Below, piece by piece: positions 35,494-44,940 of a stretch of 64,000 bases of DNA (position 1 is its first letter; each line of letters starts with the position of its first letter). Made by a program: the position numbers and the translations under genes. The DNA is from Poa pratensis (lineage: Eukaryota > Streptophyta > Magnoliopsida > Poales > Poaceae), in NCBI GenBank assembly GCA_947311845.1, contig CAMZMU010000041.1, positions 116,834,796 through 116,898,795 of the forward strand. The letters run 5' to 3'. A model generated the notes under the pieces. The model saw only the letters and a list, made by a program, of their open reading frames with translations, was not told the DNA's origin and did not search any database.

Positions 35494-36438
35494 ATGTCGC
35501 GCTGGTTCGGGAAGTCCCCGAAGAACGAGACCGGCGAGTCCTCCAACCGTCGCCGCGCTTCTCCACCGCCTCCACCGCCGGCGGCCTTGGGCGTCGTTCC
35601 CGTGGGCGTGCGGAGGACCGCGCCACCAGTGCGGGTCGCCCACGCACCCGACGCGCCGCCACGAACCTCCACCACCACCGCTGGAGGGAGGAGGATCCGG
35701 CGCCGGCGCTACGTGCCGGAGCCGGAGTGCCAGTGGCACTGGGACAACGCCGCCACGCTGGAGTGGCACGACGTCCACCTCCCCGAGGGCTGGCACCTGA
35801 ACCCGCAGAGGATTCCGGTGCCGGCGGTCCCGCTCCCTGGGAGGCAACTGGACAGGGAGATCGCGCGCCGGCGCCGCCTCCTCCCTCCGGCGCTCCGCAA
35901 CGACCCCGTCTACGCGGCGGACTCCCCTCACTGGGAGCAGTGGCTCAAGGACGAGCACGAGGACCGCCGCCACTCCTACTTCGCCCCGGCGCCCCGCGCC
36001 GTCCAATCCGCCTACCCAGCGCTGCCCGACCCGCTGTGGTTCGAGGAGGAGGTCCCCGAGGACGACGACGACCCGGAGATGCAGGCCGCCTACGAGGCCT
36101 CCAACCGCACCCTCGTCGAGGACGAGATCAAGAGGTGGGAGAAGGTGAGGACCGCGGCCGCCGCGGCCCTGCTGCCGCCGCCGCCGCCAATGCAGCAGCA
36201 GGAGTACGACCCGGACGAGGTCGAGCCATGGCACTACGCCATGGAACGCGAGCAGGAGCAGGAGCAGGACCTTCCGCCGCCGCCTCCTCTGCCTACCGGC
36301 CTCGTTGGCCAGTCCTGGGTCTTTACCGGCGGGAGCTGGGAGGTGCCACCGGAGCAGGAGCAGGAGGCGCCACCGCAGCAGCAGGCGCCACCGGAGCATC
36401 TCTGGACCCCGCCGCCGTGGATCGTCCTCGACGACTAG
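35494..36438 (+). CDS. unrecognised GC-rich gene inside the CACTA element
   Basis: A single-exon frame of 314 residues on the strand opposite to the transposases, starting MSRWFGKSPKN and ending WIVLDD. It has a Pro/Ala-rich N-terminus, an Arg patch (RRIRRRRYVPEPECQWHW) and a Trp-rich core (WHDVHLPEGWHLNP, DPVYAADSPHWEQWLKDEHE). An acidic stretch (EEEVPEDDDDPEM), a predicted helix (EASNRTLVEDEIKRWEKVR) and a Gln/Glu/Pro-rich tail follow. I do not recognise a domain. Against a chance GC-rich frame: it has a TATA box, a strong start context, balanced use of hydrophobic residues in the core and an AT-rich tail with aatgtaatgg signals soon after the stop. It could be a host gene captured by the transposon or a long-standing accessory gene. 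The conserved-looking W/H motifs suggest selection, but that is inference. Confidence 0.55.
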   Translation: MSRWFGKSPKNETGESSNRRRASPPPPPPAALGVVPVGVRRTAPPVRVAHAPDAPPRTSTTTAGGRRIRRRRYVPEPECQWHWDNAATLEWHDVHLPEGWHLNPQRIPVPAVPLPGRQLDREIARRRRLLPPALRNDPVYAADSPHWEQWLKDEHEDRRHSYFAPAPRAVQSAYPALPDPLWFEEEVPEDDDDPEMQAAYEASNRTLVEDEIKRWEKVRTAAAAALLPPPPPMQQQEYDPDEVEPWHYAMEREQEQEQDLPPPPPLPTGLVGQSWVFTGGSWEVPPEQEQEAPPQQQAPPEHLWTPPPWIVLDD

Positions 36439-37385
36439 GCGGCACCGGCACCGGCGACCCTCCCCCCACCCCCCACCCCCAATGTAATGGCCTTATCAAT
36501 GGCCTCCCCCCCCCCCAAATGTAATCGGCCGGTTGTGGCCTATAACTATATAATGAAATCGGCCCCTTTAGGCCCTAAAAATTTGTTCTTGTTTGCCAAC
36601 TCCGGCGCCGGCCCCGTGGTTAGGGTCCGCCGCCGCCGCCGCCGCGCGCTAGATCTGAGAGAGGGAGAGAGTAGTTGGTCGGGGGGGACGAGCTCACCGC
36701 GTGGGTCGGGGGCGAGCTTTGCTTGCTCGGGGACGACGACCTTGCTCGGGGGAAGAGCGGGGACGGCCGCGCCCGGAGCAGGAGCAGGACGGCGACCCAC
36801 GGTGAGGGCGGCAGCGGCGCGGGAACGAAATCCGGCAGCCTGGCGGCGCAGGGGGCGGCGTCGTCTGGAGCCCGGAGGCGGAGCGTCGATTTGCTGGACT
36901 TGGGCAAATTTTCGGCCCGAGCCACTAGAAGTAGCGCCAAAAAGGCCTCTAGTACCGGGCCGTGGCTCCACCCGGTACTAGAGACCCTCTAGTACCGGGC
37001 CGTGTTACCACCCGGTACTAGAGGTCCCTCAGGGCCGCGAAAATTTGCGCGCCAAGCCCAGTGGACCTGTAGTACCGGGTGGTCGCACGGCCCGGTACTA
37101 GAGGTTAATTTTTTTAATTTTCTGGTTTCTTACTTTTTTTATATCTTTTGATTTACTTGTCTAAATTAAGTAAAAATTGCTTTCATTTTCCTGTTTTCTG
37201 TTTTGGTTTAAAATGAAGTATCACATGCGCTTGGTTTTAAATTAAGTACTACATACGCTTAATTTAAAATCAATTCAAAAATTTATAAATCAAGTACTAC
37301 ATTCCGCCACCGCCATACGCTTGATTTCATTGACATGTCTGTCTTGTCCTCCAGACTATAAATTATATAAAAGTTTAATAAATTA
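36439..37385. other. intergenic region in the CACTA element
   Basis: Between the plus-strand gene and the TNP2 stop. It holds a GC-rich part with (gccgcc)n near 36630, the repeat cluster described separately, and an AT-rich part (37110-37380). GC-rich open frames here look fortuitous. Confidence 0.5.
36945..37110. repeat. internal cluster of CACTA subterminal-type repeats
   Basis: Six copies of (c)tagtaccggg in alternating orientation (ctctagtaccgggccgtg...cacccggtactagag) lie between the plus-strand gene and TNP2, more than 5 kb from either end. They match the terminal-region repeats at 41930-42150. They could be a bidirectional regulatory region or the scar of an older CACTA end. Confidence 0.75.
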
Positions 37386-40300
37386 TTACACATCATGAAC
37401 AACATCTTTATTTAGTCTTCGCTTTTTCTTTTTGTGAGACCCTTTCTTCTGATCGCTCCGTAACCATGGACAAGGGTCTGCGTATAACTTGAGACTTGGG
37501 TCAGTGGTCACTTTGAAGGGCGGAATTTCATGAAACTTGTCGTAATCTTCTGACATGTCTGTCTTGTCCTCCACTCCCACGATGGTTCTTTTCCCTGAAA
37601 GAACTATGTGGCGCTTTGGCTCATAGGCTGATGTATTCACTTCCTTATCTTTTCTTTTTTTTGGCTTGGTAGACATGTCCTTCACATAGAAAACCTGAGC
37701 CACATCCTTGGCTAGAACGAATGGTTCGTTGTCGTACGCAACATTCGTGAGATCCACTGTAGTCATTCCGTACAATGGGTCTTCCTTTACCCCGCCGCCT
37801 CTCAGGTTGAACCATTTGCACCAGAACAAAGGGATCTTCAAAGAAGGTCCATAGTCAAGTTCCCATATCTGCTCTATGCAACCATAATATGTGACCGTGG
37901 CCTCATTCGTGCTCTTATCATCAAAGCGGACACCACTATTTTGGTTGGTGCTCTTTTTATCTTGGGCGTTCGTGTAAAATGTATTCCCGTTTATCTCATA
38001 CCCTTGGAAAGTCCAAATAGTCGAAGATGGCCCCTTAGACAACAAGAACAGCTCATCTGAGACTGTGTTGTTGTTGTTCAGATGCGTTTCCAACCAACCG
38101 CCAAAATTCTCCATGTGTTCCTTTGCAATGGCGGAGTCATCCATCCCCGGGTTGTTAGAGCGTACAATATCCTTGTGCATCTGGATATACGGAGCCACCA
38201 AAGTGGAATTATGCAGAACTGTGTAGTGTGCTTTTGTGAAAGAATACCCGTCCCTGCATATGTATGATTTCTTTCCTAGAGTGCCTTCTCCACTTAGTCT
38301 CCCCTCATGTCGCGATTCAGGAAGACCAATCGACTTAATGCCGGGAATAAAGTCAACACAAAACTCAATGACCTCCTCTGTTCCATACCCTTTGGAGATG
38401 CTTCCTTCTGGCCTAGCACGGTTATGAACATACTTCTTCAACACTCCCATGAACCTCTCAAAGGGGAACATATTGTGTAGAAATACAGGACCCAGAATGT
38501 GAATCTCGTCGACCAGGTGCACTAGGAGATGTGTCATAATAGTGAAGAAGGATGGTGGGAACACCAACTCAAAACTAACGAGACATTGAGCCACATCCTT
38601 CTGTAACCTTAATAGAGTGGTTGGGCTGATTGACTTCTGCGAAATTGCATTGAGGAACGCACATAGCTGAACAATGGATACTCGAACATTTTCCGGTAGA
38701 AGCCCCCGCAATGCAACCGGAAGCAGTTGAGTCATCAGCACGTGGCAGTCATGAGACTTTAGGTTCTGGAACTTTTTCTCTGCCATATTTATTATTCCCT
38801 TTATATTCGACGAGAAGCCAGACGGGACCTTCATACTGCTCAGGACTTCAAAAAATATCTCCTTCTCTTCTTTGGTAAGAACGTAGCTAGCAGGACGTAG
38901 ACGTCCTTTATCCGTCCTCATTGGATGCAGGTTCTTTGGGTCTTTCAAAAGTTGCTGGTCCTCTCGTGCTTTCGGAGTATCTTTTGCCTTCCCATACACG
39001 CCCAAGAAGCCTAGCAGGTTCACGCAAACATTCTTCGTCACGTGCATCACGTCGATTGCAGAGCGGACCTTTAGGATTTTCCAATAGGGTAGTTCCCAAA
39101 ATATAGACTTCTTCTTCCACAGGGGAACGTGGTTGTTAGCGTCATTCGGAACAGACTGTCCGCCAGGACCCTTTCCAAAGATTACATCTAAATCCTTGAC
39201 CGCATCATATATATCTTCACCACTTTGGAGGGGTGGCTTCGGCCGGCGATCTTCCTCGCCTTTGAAATGCTGCTGCTTGCTTTTCTTTCTTAGGGGATGC
39301 TGAGTTGTAAGAAATCGACGATGACCCGGGTACACATTCTTGTTACCTACATATATACTTTCAGTGCCATCTAAACAGTGTGTGCATGCATTGTATCCCT
39401 TGTTCGACTGTCCTGAAATGTTACTAAGAGCAGGCCAATCATTGATGGTTACAAACAACAACCCTCGTAGGTTAAATTCCGCTTGTTTGTACTCATCCCA
39501 CACAGGTACCCCTTCATCACGCCACAACTGTAAAAGTTCATCAACTAATGGCCTCAGGTAGACATCAATGTTGTTACCGGGTTGCTTCGGGCCTTGGATG
39601 AGCACTGGCATCATAATGAACTTCCGCTTCATGCACAACCAAGGAGGAAGGTTATAGATACATAGAGTCACAGGCCAGGTGCTATGACTGCTACTCTGCT
39701 CCCCAAAAGGATTAAAGCCATCCGTGCTAAGACCAAACCTTAAGTTCCTTGGGTCACGTGCAAATTCCTTGTACTCTGTATCGATTTTTCTCCACTGCGA
39801 CCCATCAGCCGGGTGTCTCAACATCTCGTCGCTCTTGCGATCTTCTTTGTGCCATCGCAACAACTTGGCATGCTCTTTGTTTCTGAACAAACGTTTCAAC
39901 CGTGGTATTATAGGAGCGTACCACATCACCTTGGCCGGAACCTTCTTCCTAGCGGGCAGGCCCTCAACATCGCCAGGGTCATCTGCTCTGATCTTATACC
40001 GCAATGCACCGCATACCGGGCATTCATTCAAATTCTCATACTTCTCACCGCGGTAGAGGATGCAGTCATTAATGCATGCATGTATCTTCTGCACATCTAA
40101 TCCTAGAGGGCAGATAATCTTCTTTGCTTCATACGCAGTCTCGGGCAATTCGTTACCAGCCGGAAGCTTGTCCTTCACTATTTTCAGTAAACTCCCAAAT
40201 CCTTTGTCAGATAAACCATTCGCTGCCTTCCATTGCAATAATTCCAGTATGGTACCGAGCTTTGTGTTGCCATCTTCGCAAGTTGGGTACAACTTTGTTT

Positions 40301-40745
40301 TGTGATCCTCTAACATGCGCTCCAACTTCAACTTCTCAAGTGTAGTTTCTGCTAGGGTATGTGCATCAACGATGACTCCACGTAAATCATCATGTATGAT
40401 GGGATCATCTGGTACCTCTTCATCATCAGCTTCCCCTGTTGGGTTACCAACGTATTCAGGGTACATGTCGTTGTCATCGTTCTCTTCTTCTTCGTTGCCT
40501 TCCATCATAACCCCTTTTTCTCCGTGCTTGGTCCAACAATTATAGCCGGGCATGAAACCTTCAGTTATCAGGTGGAGGTGAATTATGTCTGTGTTAGGGT
40601 AATCCTTCTCATTCTGACATTTCCTGCACGGACAACACATAAAACCTTTCGGCCCCTTGTTATCCTTAGCCACTTTGAGAAAAGATTGCACGCCATCCAT
40701 GTACTCTTTAGAGCGTCGGTCAGCGTACATCCATGGATGACTCAT
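37386..40745 (-). CDS. TNP2-type CACTA transposase
   Basis: A continuous 1,119-residue frame starting MSHPWMYADRRSKEYMDGVQ. The N-terminal transposase-associated domain has Cys pairs (FMCCPCRKCQN) and is followed by an acidic linker. The large TNP2 catalytic domain has CPVCGALRYK, LRFGLSTDGFNPFG and WPVTLCIYNLPPWLCMKRKF, then WPALSNISGQSNKGYNAC and VRSAIDVMHVTKNVCVNLLG. Its RNase H-like fold supplies catalytic acids such as the Asp in STDGFNPF and in IDVMH. The C-terminal half carries the DUF4218-like (PVALRGLLPENVR, FPFERFMGVLKKYVHNRARP) and DUF4216-like (IPLFWCKWFNLR) regions and a Lys-rich tail. It cuts and joins the CACTA ends in the nucleus. Length is typical of full-length plant TNP2. 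The start was chosen because TTTGCAG directly precedes it, which suggests a 5' UTR intron. Confidence 0.93.
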   Translation of the reverse strand: MSHPWMYADRRSKEYMDGVQSFLKVAKDNKGPKGFMCCPCRKCQNEKDYPNTDIIHLHLITEGFMPGYNCWTKHGEKGVMMEGNEEEENDDNDMYPEYVGNPTGEADDEEVPDDPIIHDDLRGVIVDAHTLAETTLEKLKLERMLEDHKTKLYPTCEDGNTKLGTILELLQWKAANGLSDKGFGSLLKIVKDKLPAGNELPETAYEAKKIICPLGLDVQKIHACINDCILYRGEKYENLNECPVCGALRYKIRADDPGDVEGLPARKKVPAKVMWYAPIIPRLKRLFRNKEHAKLLRWHKEDRKSDEMLRHPADGSQWRKIDTEYKEFARDPRNLRFGLSTDGFNPFGEQSSSHSTWPVTLCIYNLPPWLCMKRKFIMMPVLIQGPKQPGNNIDVYLRPLVDELLQLWRDEGVPVWDEYKQAEFNLRGLLFVTINDWPALSNISGQSNKGYNACTHCLDGTESIYVGNKNVYPGHRRFLTTQHPLRKKSKQQHFKGEEDRRPKPPLQSGEDIYDAVKDLDVIFGKGPGGQSVPNDANNHVPLWKKKSIFWELPYWKILKVRSAIDVMHVTKNVCVNLLGFLGVYGKAKDTPKAREDQQLLKDPKNLHPMRTDKGRLRPASYVLTKEEKEIFFEVLSSMKVPSGFSSNIKGIINMAEKKFQNLKSHDCHVLMTQLLPVALRGLLPENVRVSIVQLCAFLNAISQKSISPTTLLRLQKDVAQCLVSFELVFPPSFFTIMTHLLVHLVDEIHILGPVFLHNMFPFERFMGVLKKYVHNRARPEGSISKGYGTEEVIEFCVDFIPGIKSIGLPESRHEGRLSGEGTLGKKSYICRDGYSFTKAHYTVLHNSTLVAPYIQMHKDIVRSNNPGMDDSAIAKEHMENFGGWLETHLNNNNTVSDELFLLSKGPSSTIWTFQGYEINGNTFYTNAQDKKSTNQNSGVRFDDKSTNEATVTYYGCIEQIWELDYGPSLKIPLFWCKWFNLRGGGVKEDPLYGMTTVDLTNVAYDNEPFVLAKDVAQVFYVKDMSTKPKKRKDKEVNTSAYEPKRHIVLSGKRTIVGVEDKTDMSEDYDKFHEIPPFKVTTDPSLKLYADPCPWLRSDQKKGSHKKKKRRLNKDVVHDV

Positions 40746-40904
40746 CTGCAAATCACCGCTAAAACCCATTACGATAAACCGACATAATAGGAAACATACC
40801 ATATTCATTAATACAAGTTCATCACATTAAAATCAAAGTATAGTAGTGACCAAATGTAATACATAGTTCTCATAAAACATAAATTAATTGAAACAAGAAT
40901 ACAA

Positions 40905-41443
40905 CTATCTAAAGAATTTAAATCCAACAACAAATGCGATCAGAATCGCAACTAAGGTAACTATTGAACCAACAGCATAATGATACCAAGCCTCTTGACT
41001 AATGGCATATTTTCTAATCTTTCTAAGCTTCAAGCGCATTGCATCCATCTTCATCTCGTGAACAGCGACGACGTCGGTAAGCTTCGAGCGCATCCCATCC
41101 AACTTGATCTCGTAAGCATCGACGACGTCGGCAAGCTTGAACTGGTGTTCATCGATAATGTTTACAAGCTTAACCTCCAATTCCTTCTTCTCTTCTTTGC
41201 GGAGATCTTCACTTATTTTTAATTTAGCTTTCAAATCATCGTTTTCTTTCACAAAATATTCAACAATAGGGTCCACTGGAATTTCCGGTTCAACTACCTC
41301 CTAGACAAATATATATTTATGTCAAAGTTGGTCCGCATGATTGTCATAAACACGAAACGAAACAAATTTATAGTTATTAACAGTCATACCACATCCGAAT
41401 AATAGAGCGGGCGAGAGCCGGTGGGGGTGTTTGTGAAAACCAT
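40905..41443 (-). CDS. CACTA accessory coiled-coil protein with C-terminal membrane segment
   Basis: Two exons, 41443-41390 and 41300-40905, join in phase 0 at GT-AG borders to give 149 residues starting MVFTNTPTGSRPLYYSDV. Residues about 30-110 are heptad-rich (ENDDLKAKLKISEDLRKEEK; LKLRKIRKYAISQEAWYHYA) and include a repeated KL.DVV..(Y/H)E.K.D.M unit. The last ~25 residues (VGSIVTLVAILIAFVVGFKF) are a single hydrophobic helix, ending FFR. The layout is that of a tail-anchored coiled-coil protein. It lies about 160 bases upstream of TNP2 on the same strand. Small proteins with the IRKYAI..EAWYHYAVGSIVTLVAI signature accompany other grass CACTA elements to my recollection; their role is unknown. 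Confidence 0.7.
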
Positions 41444-42174
41444 GTCACTATATATATTACAAACAATTATACAACTTATACAAAAATAATAATTATTATG
41501 TGGAAAAAAAATCATACAACAAAGATTTTTTAAAATAAAAAAGAAGGCTCACCGAGTAGGTGCCGGTCACGGGACGTCGGGGGCTATCGACGGCGGTGAG
41601 GACCAAGACGACACTAAAATCAAAAAATCATAAATTAATTTGAGCTCAAAATACATAAAAAATGAACTACCCTTGCTTAGACATTTCATCAAACACCTAA
41701 GGGGCACTACCAAAATGAAATGAGCTAAACTTGTTGGAAATGGCTAAAAATTGGCCTCCGGGTGAAAGGATTAAGTGTTTCTAACCCTTCGAGAGATGGG
41801 TGCCGTCTATCTCCACAAATCTTGGAAAGAAATGGGCTACACTTGAGCTTGGGAGAGGAAACAATGGAGATGACCTTGATAGTTCAAAAATGGTGGCCGG
41901 CCGGGGTGGGAGATGATATAGCCGGACCTCTAGTACCGGGCTGTACCACGACCGGGGACGAAAGGTCCAGCCTCCTGTCCACACCTGCCGCTGACAGCCT
42001 CGGTCCCGGGTTGTATCACGGCCCGGAACTAGAGGTGCCCTACGACCCGGGACCCGACCTGCGCAGCGTCCGACAGCCGGCCCGGTACTAGTTCCCCCTC
42101 TAGTACCGGGTCATAAGCCACCCGGGACTAGAGCCAATATCGGCTCTCGACCAAAGGTCCTGTTTCCACTAGTG
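41444..42174. repeat. CACTA right end: promoter side and subterminal repeats
   Basis: The outer part (about 41925-42150) carries alternating tagtaccggg/cccggtacta and cccgggac units, then GGTCCTGTTTCCACTAGTG. The inner part (41444-41925) is non-coding as far as I can see and should hold the promoter of the minus-strand genes. Confidence 0.75.
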
Positions 42175-42177
42175 CTA

Positions 42178-42265
42178 TTTGATTTCTTGTGTGACTGCCC
42201 TTTAAATTTGCTTGCTGGTGGAAGAGGATGCCAGCCCTTTAAATAGTGGTAAGTAGCAGCCTAGG
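42178..42265 (-). pseudogene. terpene synthase, 5' part of exon 1 and start region
   Basis: On the minus strand GGCAGTCACACAAGAAATCA joins across the CACTA insertion (sharing one CTA copy) to the frame that reaches PEKLYSFEPSLWG. No in-frame ATG is visible. CTGGCATCCTCTTCCACCAG (42235-42216) resembles a terpene synthase start with ATG changed to CTG, but its frame soon stops. A TTTAAATAG box (42238-42246) lies unusually close. The 5' end has therefore decayed or been altered. Confidence 0.6.
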
Positions 42266-42862
42266 CAATGGAAAAGGTTGCCAACTTCTCCCAAGCGAAG
42301 TATAGATGTTTTTTCTAGCTTTTTTTTTTTTTTGCGATTATTTTTTCTAAGCGCATAGGCTAAGTGTGCTAAGCCCAGCGGTTGTTGTGTTGGGTTGAGC
42401 GAGTAGTGCTGGGCACCGGTTCTATTCTATAAACCGTGTCCTTTTCTCTCTCTCTCTTTAATGCAAAGACAGAACGCGTGCCGGCTAAGTTAAAAAGATC
42501 AGTTTTCTTCGACGAATATATACTTAGTAATATTCATCCACCATGATGTCACAACGCACTTAATACGACGTTACGAGATGGAGAGAGCATGATGATGACT
42601 AACTTTGGTTAATTATGTTTGCCATTAGCAGCCCCTTGAGGTCACCGGTGTTATGGTCAGGTAGCAGCCCCTTGAGGTCACCGGTATTACGGTTACGCTT
42701 AAGGCCCTTCTTGGCTTGTCGGTTTTGGACCGGAAATGGTCGGGCAGAAATACAGACCTGTTCACGTCCGTATAATTTACTAGGTAAGGGGGTGGGAAAA
42801 TACGGTGCCGGTCAAGTTTCCAACAATCCAAGCGGGGTTTAAGGATTGTTATTTTCGCTCAA
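42266..42862. other. upstream flank of terpene synthase, with a 36 bp tandem repeat
   Basis: No gene recognised. It contains a T-rich run (42311-42336), a short (tc)n run near 42447 and a tandem duplication at about 42626-42696 in which agcagccccttgaggtcacc recurs with a 36-base period. Confidence 0.55.
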
Positions 42863-42879
42863 CGAGAAAAAAGTCTACT
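42863..42879. repeat. target-site duplication, left copy
   Basis: cgagaaaaaagtctact is repeated exactly at 44104-44120 and brackets the retroposon between them. Confidence 0.9.
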
Positions 42880-44103
42880 TTTTTTTAGATAAGGGGGTGC
42901 GGATCCCGGCCTCTGCATCAAAATGATGCATACAGCCATCCGCAATTATTCATCAAAGCTTACAAGTTACAACATTGATCAAACCGAAGTCAGCCGCTCG
43001 GCAACAGAAAGTCGCTACAACTATGATGGGGGTGGCTATGATCAGAGCCGCATGCCTTGACCTCCCACCTACACGCATCATCTACAACCGGAGTACCGGT
43101 TCAGCAAACCCTCAACGCGCACCGCATGCGCGCGCTGCAGAAGTCGCTTTCGCCGTCTTCCTCGAACCCATCTTCAAGCAAAGATCAATGCCATGACCTT
43201 GCAAGGCCAGCCGGCGACGTCGCCATGACGCCAAACAGCATATCCGATCTGCGCGTCCCCATCATCACACATCCAGCGCCGAGACTCTTCTGCGCCGCGC
43301 CGCCAAGACTCGCCGTCGACGACGTGTTAGATGCCTCAACACGCCACCTCTCCTTGCCCGTCCCATCCAGCAGGTGCTCCAAAACGATGCCCCGGGAGGG
43401 AGAACGACCCTAAAAGAGCCGTCATCGTCCGATCTGGGAGACCCAGATCTAGGGTTTCCCCTGGAGCAGTCCAAGTTAGGTGACGCGGACAGCAATGACG
43501 ATGCCTCGATAAGGAAACGACGTCAGAGACGCCGCCATCGTCCGCCATAGCCGAAGCCGGCGCGGTTTTCACCGGCAGTCGCGCCACCCGAACCCGCCGC
43601 TGGGTGGAAACGCACTGGGCCCGTGGGGACCCAGGCGCCAACAGCGGAGCGCCGCCGCCCCTCGCTGCCCCTTCTCGCACCTTCGGCCGGAGTCGAAGAT
43701 GGATCTCGGTTGGATCGAGATCCACAGCCGCCGTCGCCATCCATCACCGGCGCCGGCCTGGAGGGACTCCGCCCTGAACACCGCGCGAACATGGAGGCTG
43801 CCGCCGCTGTCGCACCTCTAGGGGCGCCGCCCTGAAGAACCGCCCGCGATTTCCCGTAGAAGCCGTCCCAGCCGCCACCACGCGTCTCCGCTGCAACCGC
43901 CCCCCGAGCGCCGTTGGACGCCGGGGCCCGCCACCGCCGTGGCCGACGCCGACGGCAGCGGCGGAAGGGAGATCGCCGGCTTGGACCCTTCTGGCAGCGC
44001 TAGGTTTATCGCCCCTTCGGTCGCCCTGGGGAGCGACGCGAAGGGGTACTCGCGAAGTTTGCAACTGCAGAGCCTTCGATCAATTCATTCAATTCAGAGC
44101 CTT
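42880..44103 (-). mobile_element. poly(A) retroposon 1 (non-LTR type), minus strand
   Basis: The 1.22 kb segment is bracketed by a perfect 17 bp duplication and begins on the plus strand with T-rich tttttttagat, which is a poly(A) tail on the minus strand. Its 3' end reads gatgcagaggccgggatccg before the tail, a phrase I associate with grass LINE 3' ends. The body is GC-rich with many open frames on both strands but no reverse transcriptase or endonuclease motif. It is therefore a non-autonomous or 5'-deleted LINE derivative, or a retroposed transcript. Confidence 0.75.
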
Positions 44104-44120
44104 CGAGAAAAAAGTCTACT

Positions 44121-44940
44121 ATCTACCACCTCGCACTATCATCCAAAATGATTTTACATTTACTAACGCGGTGGATGAGGTTGACTGGATGTTAAGCAGA
44201 GAAGGGTAAACATCGTGTATCAATTCATTGGTGGATGAGAGGGTGTCACTGTGAGGATACTCACCAGCTCTTAGTTGTGAAAAAAAAATGTTTTGGTCAA
44301 TGTGAACATACATTTACTAAATTGTTCTGAATGAAGAGGAGCGAGTACTATAACACATGAGGATGGCTTTCCTTTTCGTGCACTAACGTGGATTTGCTCC
44401 AACGGTAGTGATCCACGAGCTAGGTCGTTGGTGCGACGGAGATCCCAACTAACACAATGCAAGTATGGTGGCCCAGTTCTGTCGGAAGACGAGAAGCCGT
44501 TTTTTCACCTAAATGGTGGTAGTGGGAGACTAAAAAAATAAAGAATGATGATAGTGCGTGTAACTTCGTTTGAAAATAGGGTAAAGGAAAAAACGGACGA
44601 AAAATAGGATGTTCATGAAAACTGACCATGTTTTCATCATCATATGCGTCGGTAACATCCCTGCGTGGTGATCGAGTTGGTGGTCCTACCTAGAAGATGG
44701 AGACATTATCTATCTTGTTGTAAGAGATCAGGTTCATGTCGCTGCTCTGAAGTCTAAACTTCACTTCGTATTTGATCTGTATATATCTTTCTTCATGTAT
44801 GAATAAGTACAAGTTGCTTCCTCTCAAGAAAAGAAGTCTGAACTTCACTGTCTACAGGTGGTCAGGAACCGAGCCACACCACCAGGTATATATCCTAATC
44901 CTAAGTATATAAAAGTTGGAATATTTCACGATTTGTGGGA
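44121..44940. other. unassigned sequence
   Basis: No gene, RNA or repeat boundary recognised. The short frames on either strand have no recognisable content. Confidence 0.4.

Larger units (their letters stand above)
30698..42174 (-). mobile_element. CACTA (En/Spm-type) transposon, structurally complete
   Basis: The 11,477 bp element begins CACTAGTGGAAACAGGGCC and ends with the near-perfect inverse. It is flanked by the 3 bp duplication CTA (30695-30697 and 42175-42177), inside terpene synthase exon 1. Subterminal repeats of the type tagtaccggg and ataaccgggactag crowd both ends. It carries four genes: a Transposase_24/Ulp1-like gene (34928-31182), a plus-strand unknown (35494-36438), a TNP2-type transposase (40745-37386) and a coiled-coil/membrane-tail protein (41443-40905). 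All four frames are open, so this copy could be autonomous (inference). Confidence 0.95.

Noticed and set aside
42227..42235. CTGGCATCC as a functional non-ATG start of the terpene synthase
   Set aside because: A TATA-like box lies only a few bases upstream and the frame soon reaches a stop, so it cannot be the working start in this copy.
42975..44064. Protein genes within retroposon 1
   Set aside because: Overlapping frames on both strands, no recognisable domain, and the segment is a poly(A)-tailed insertion.
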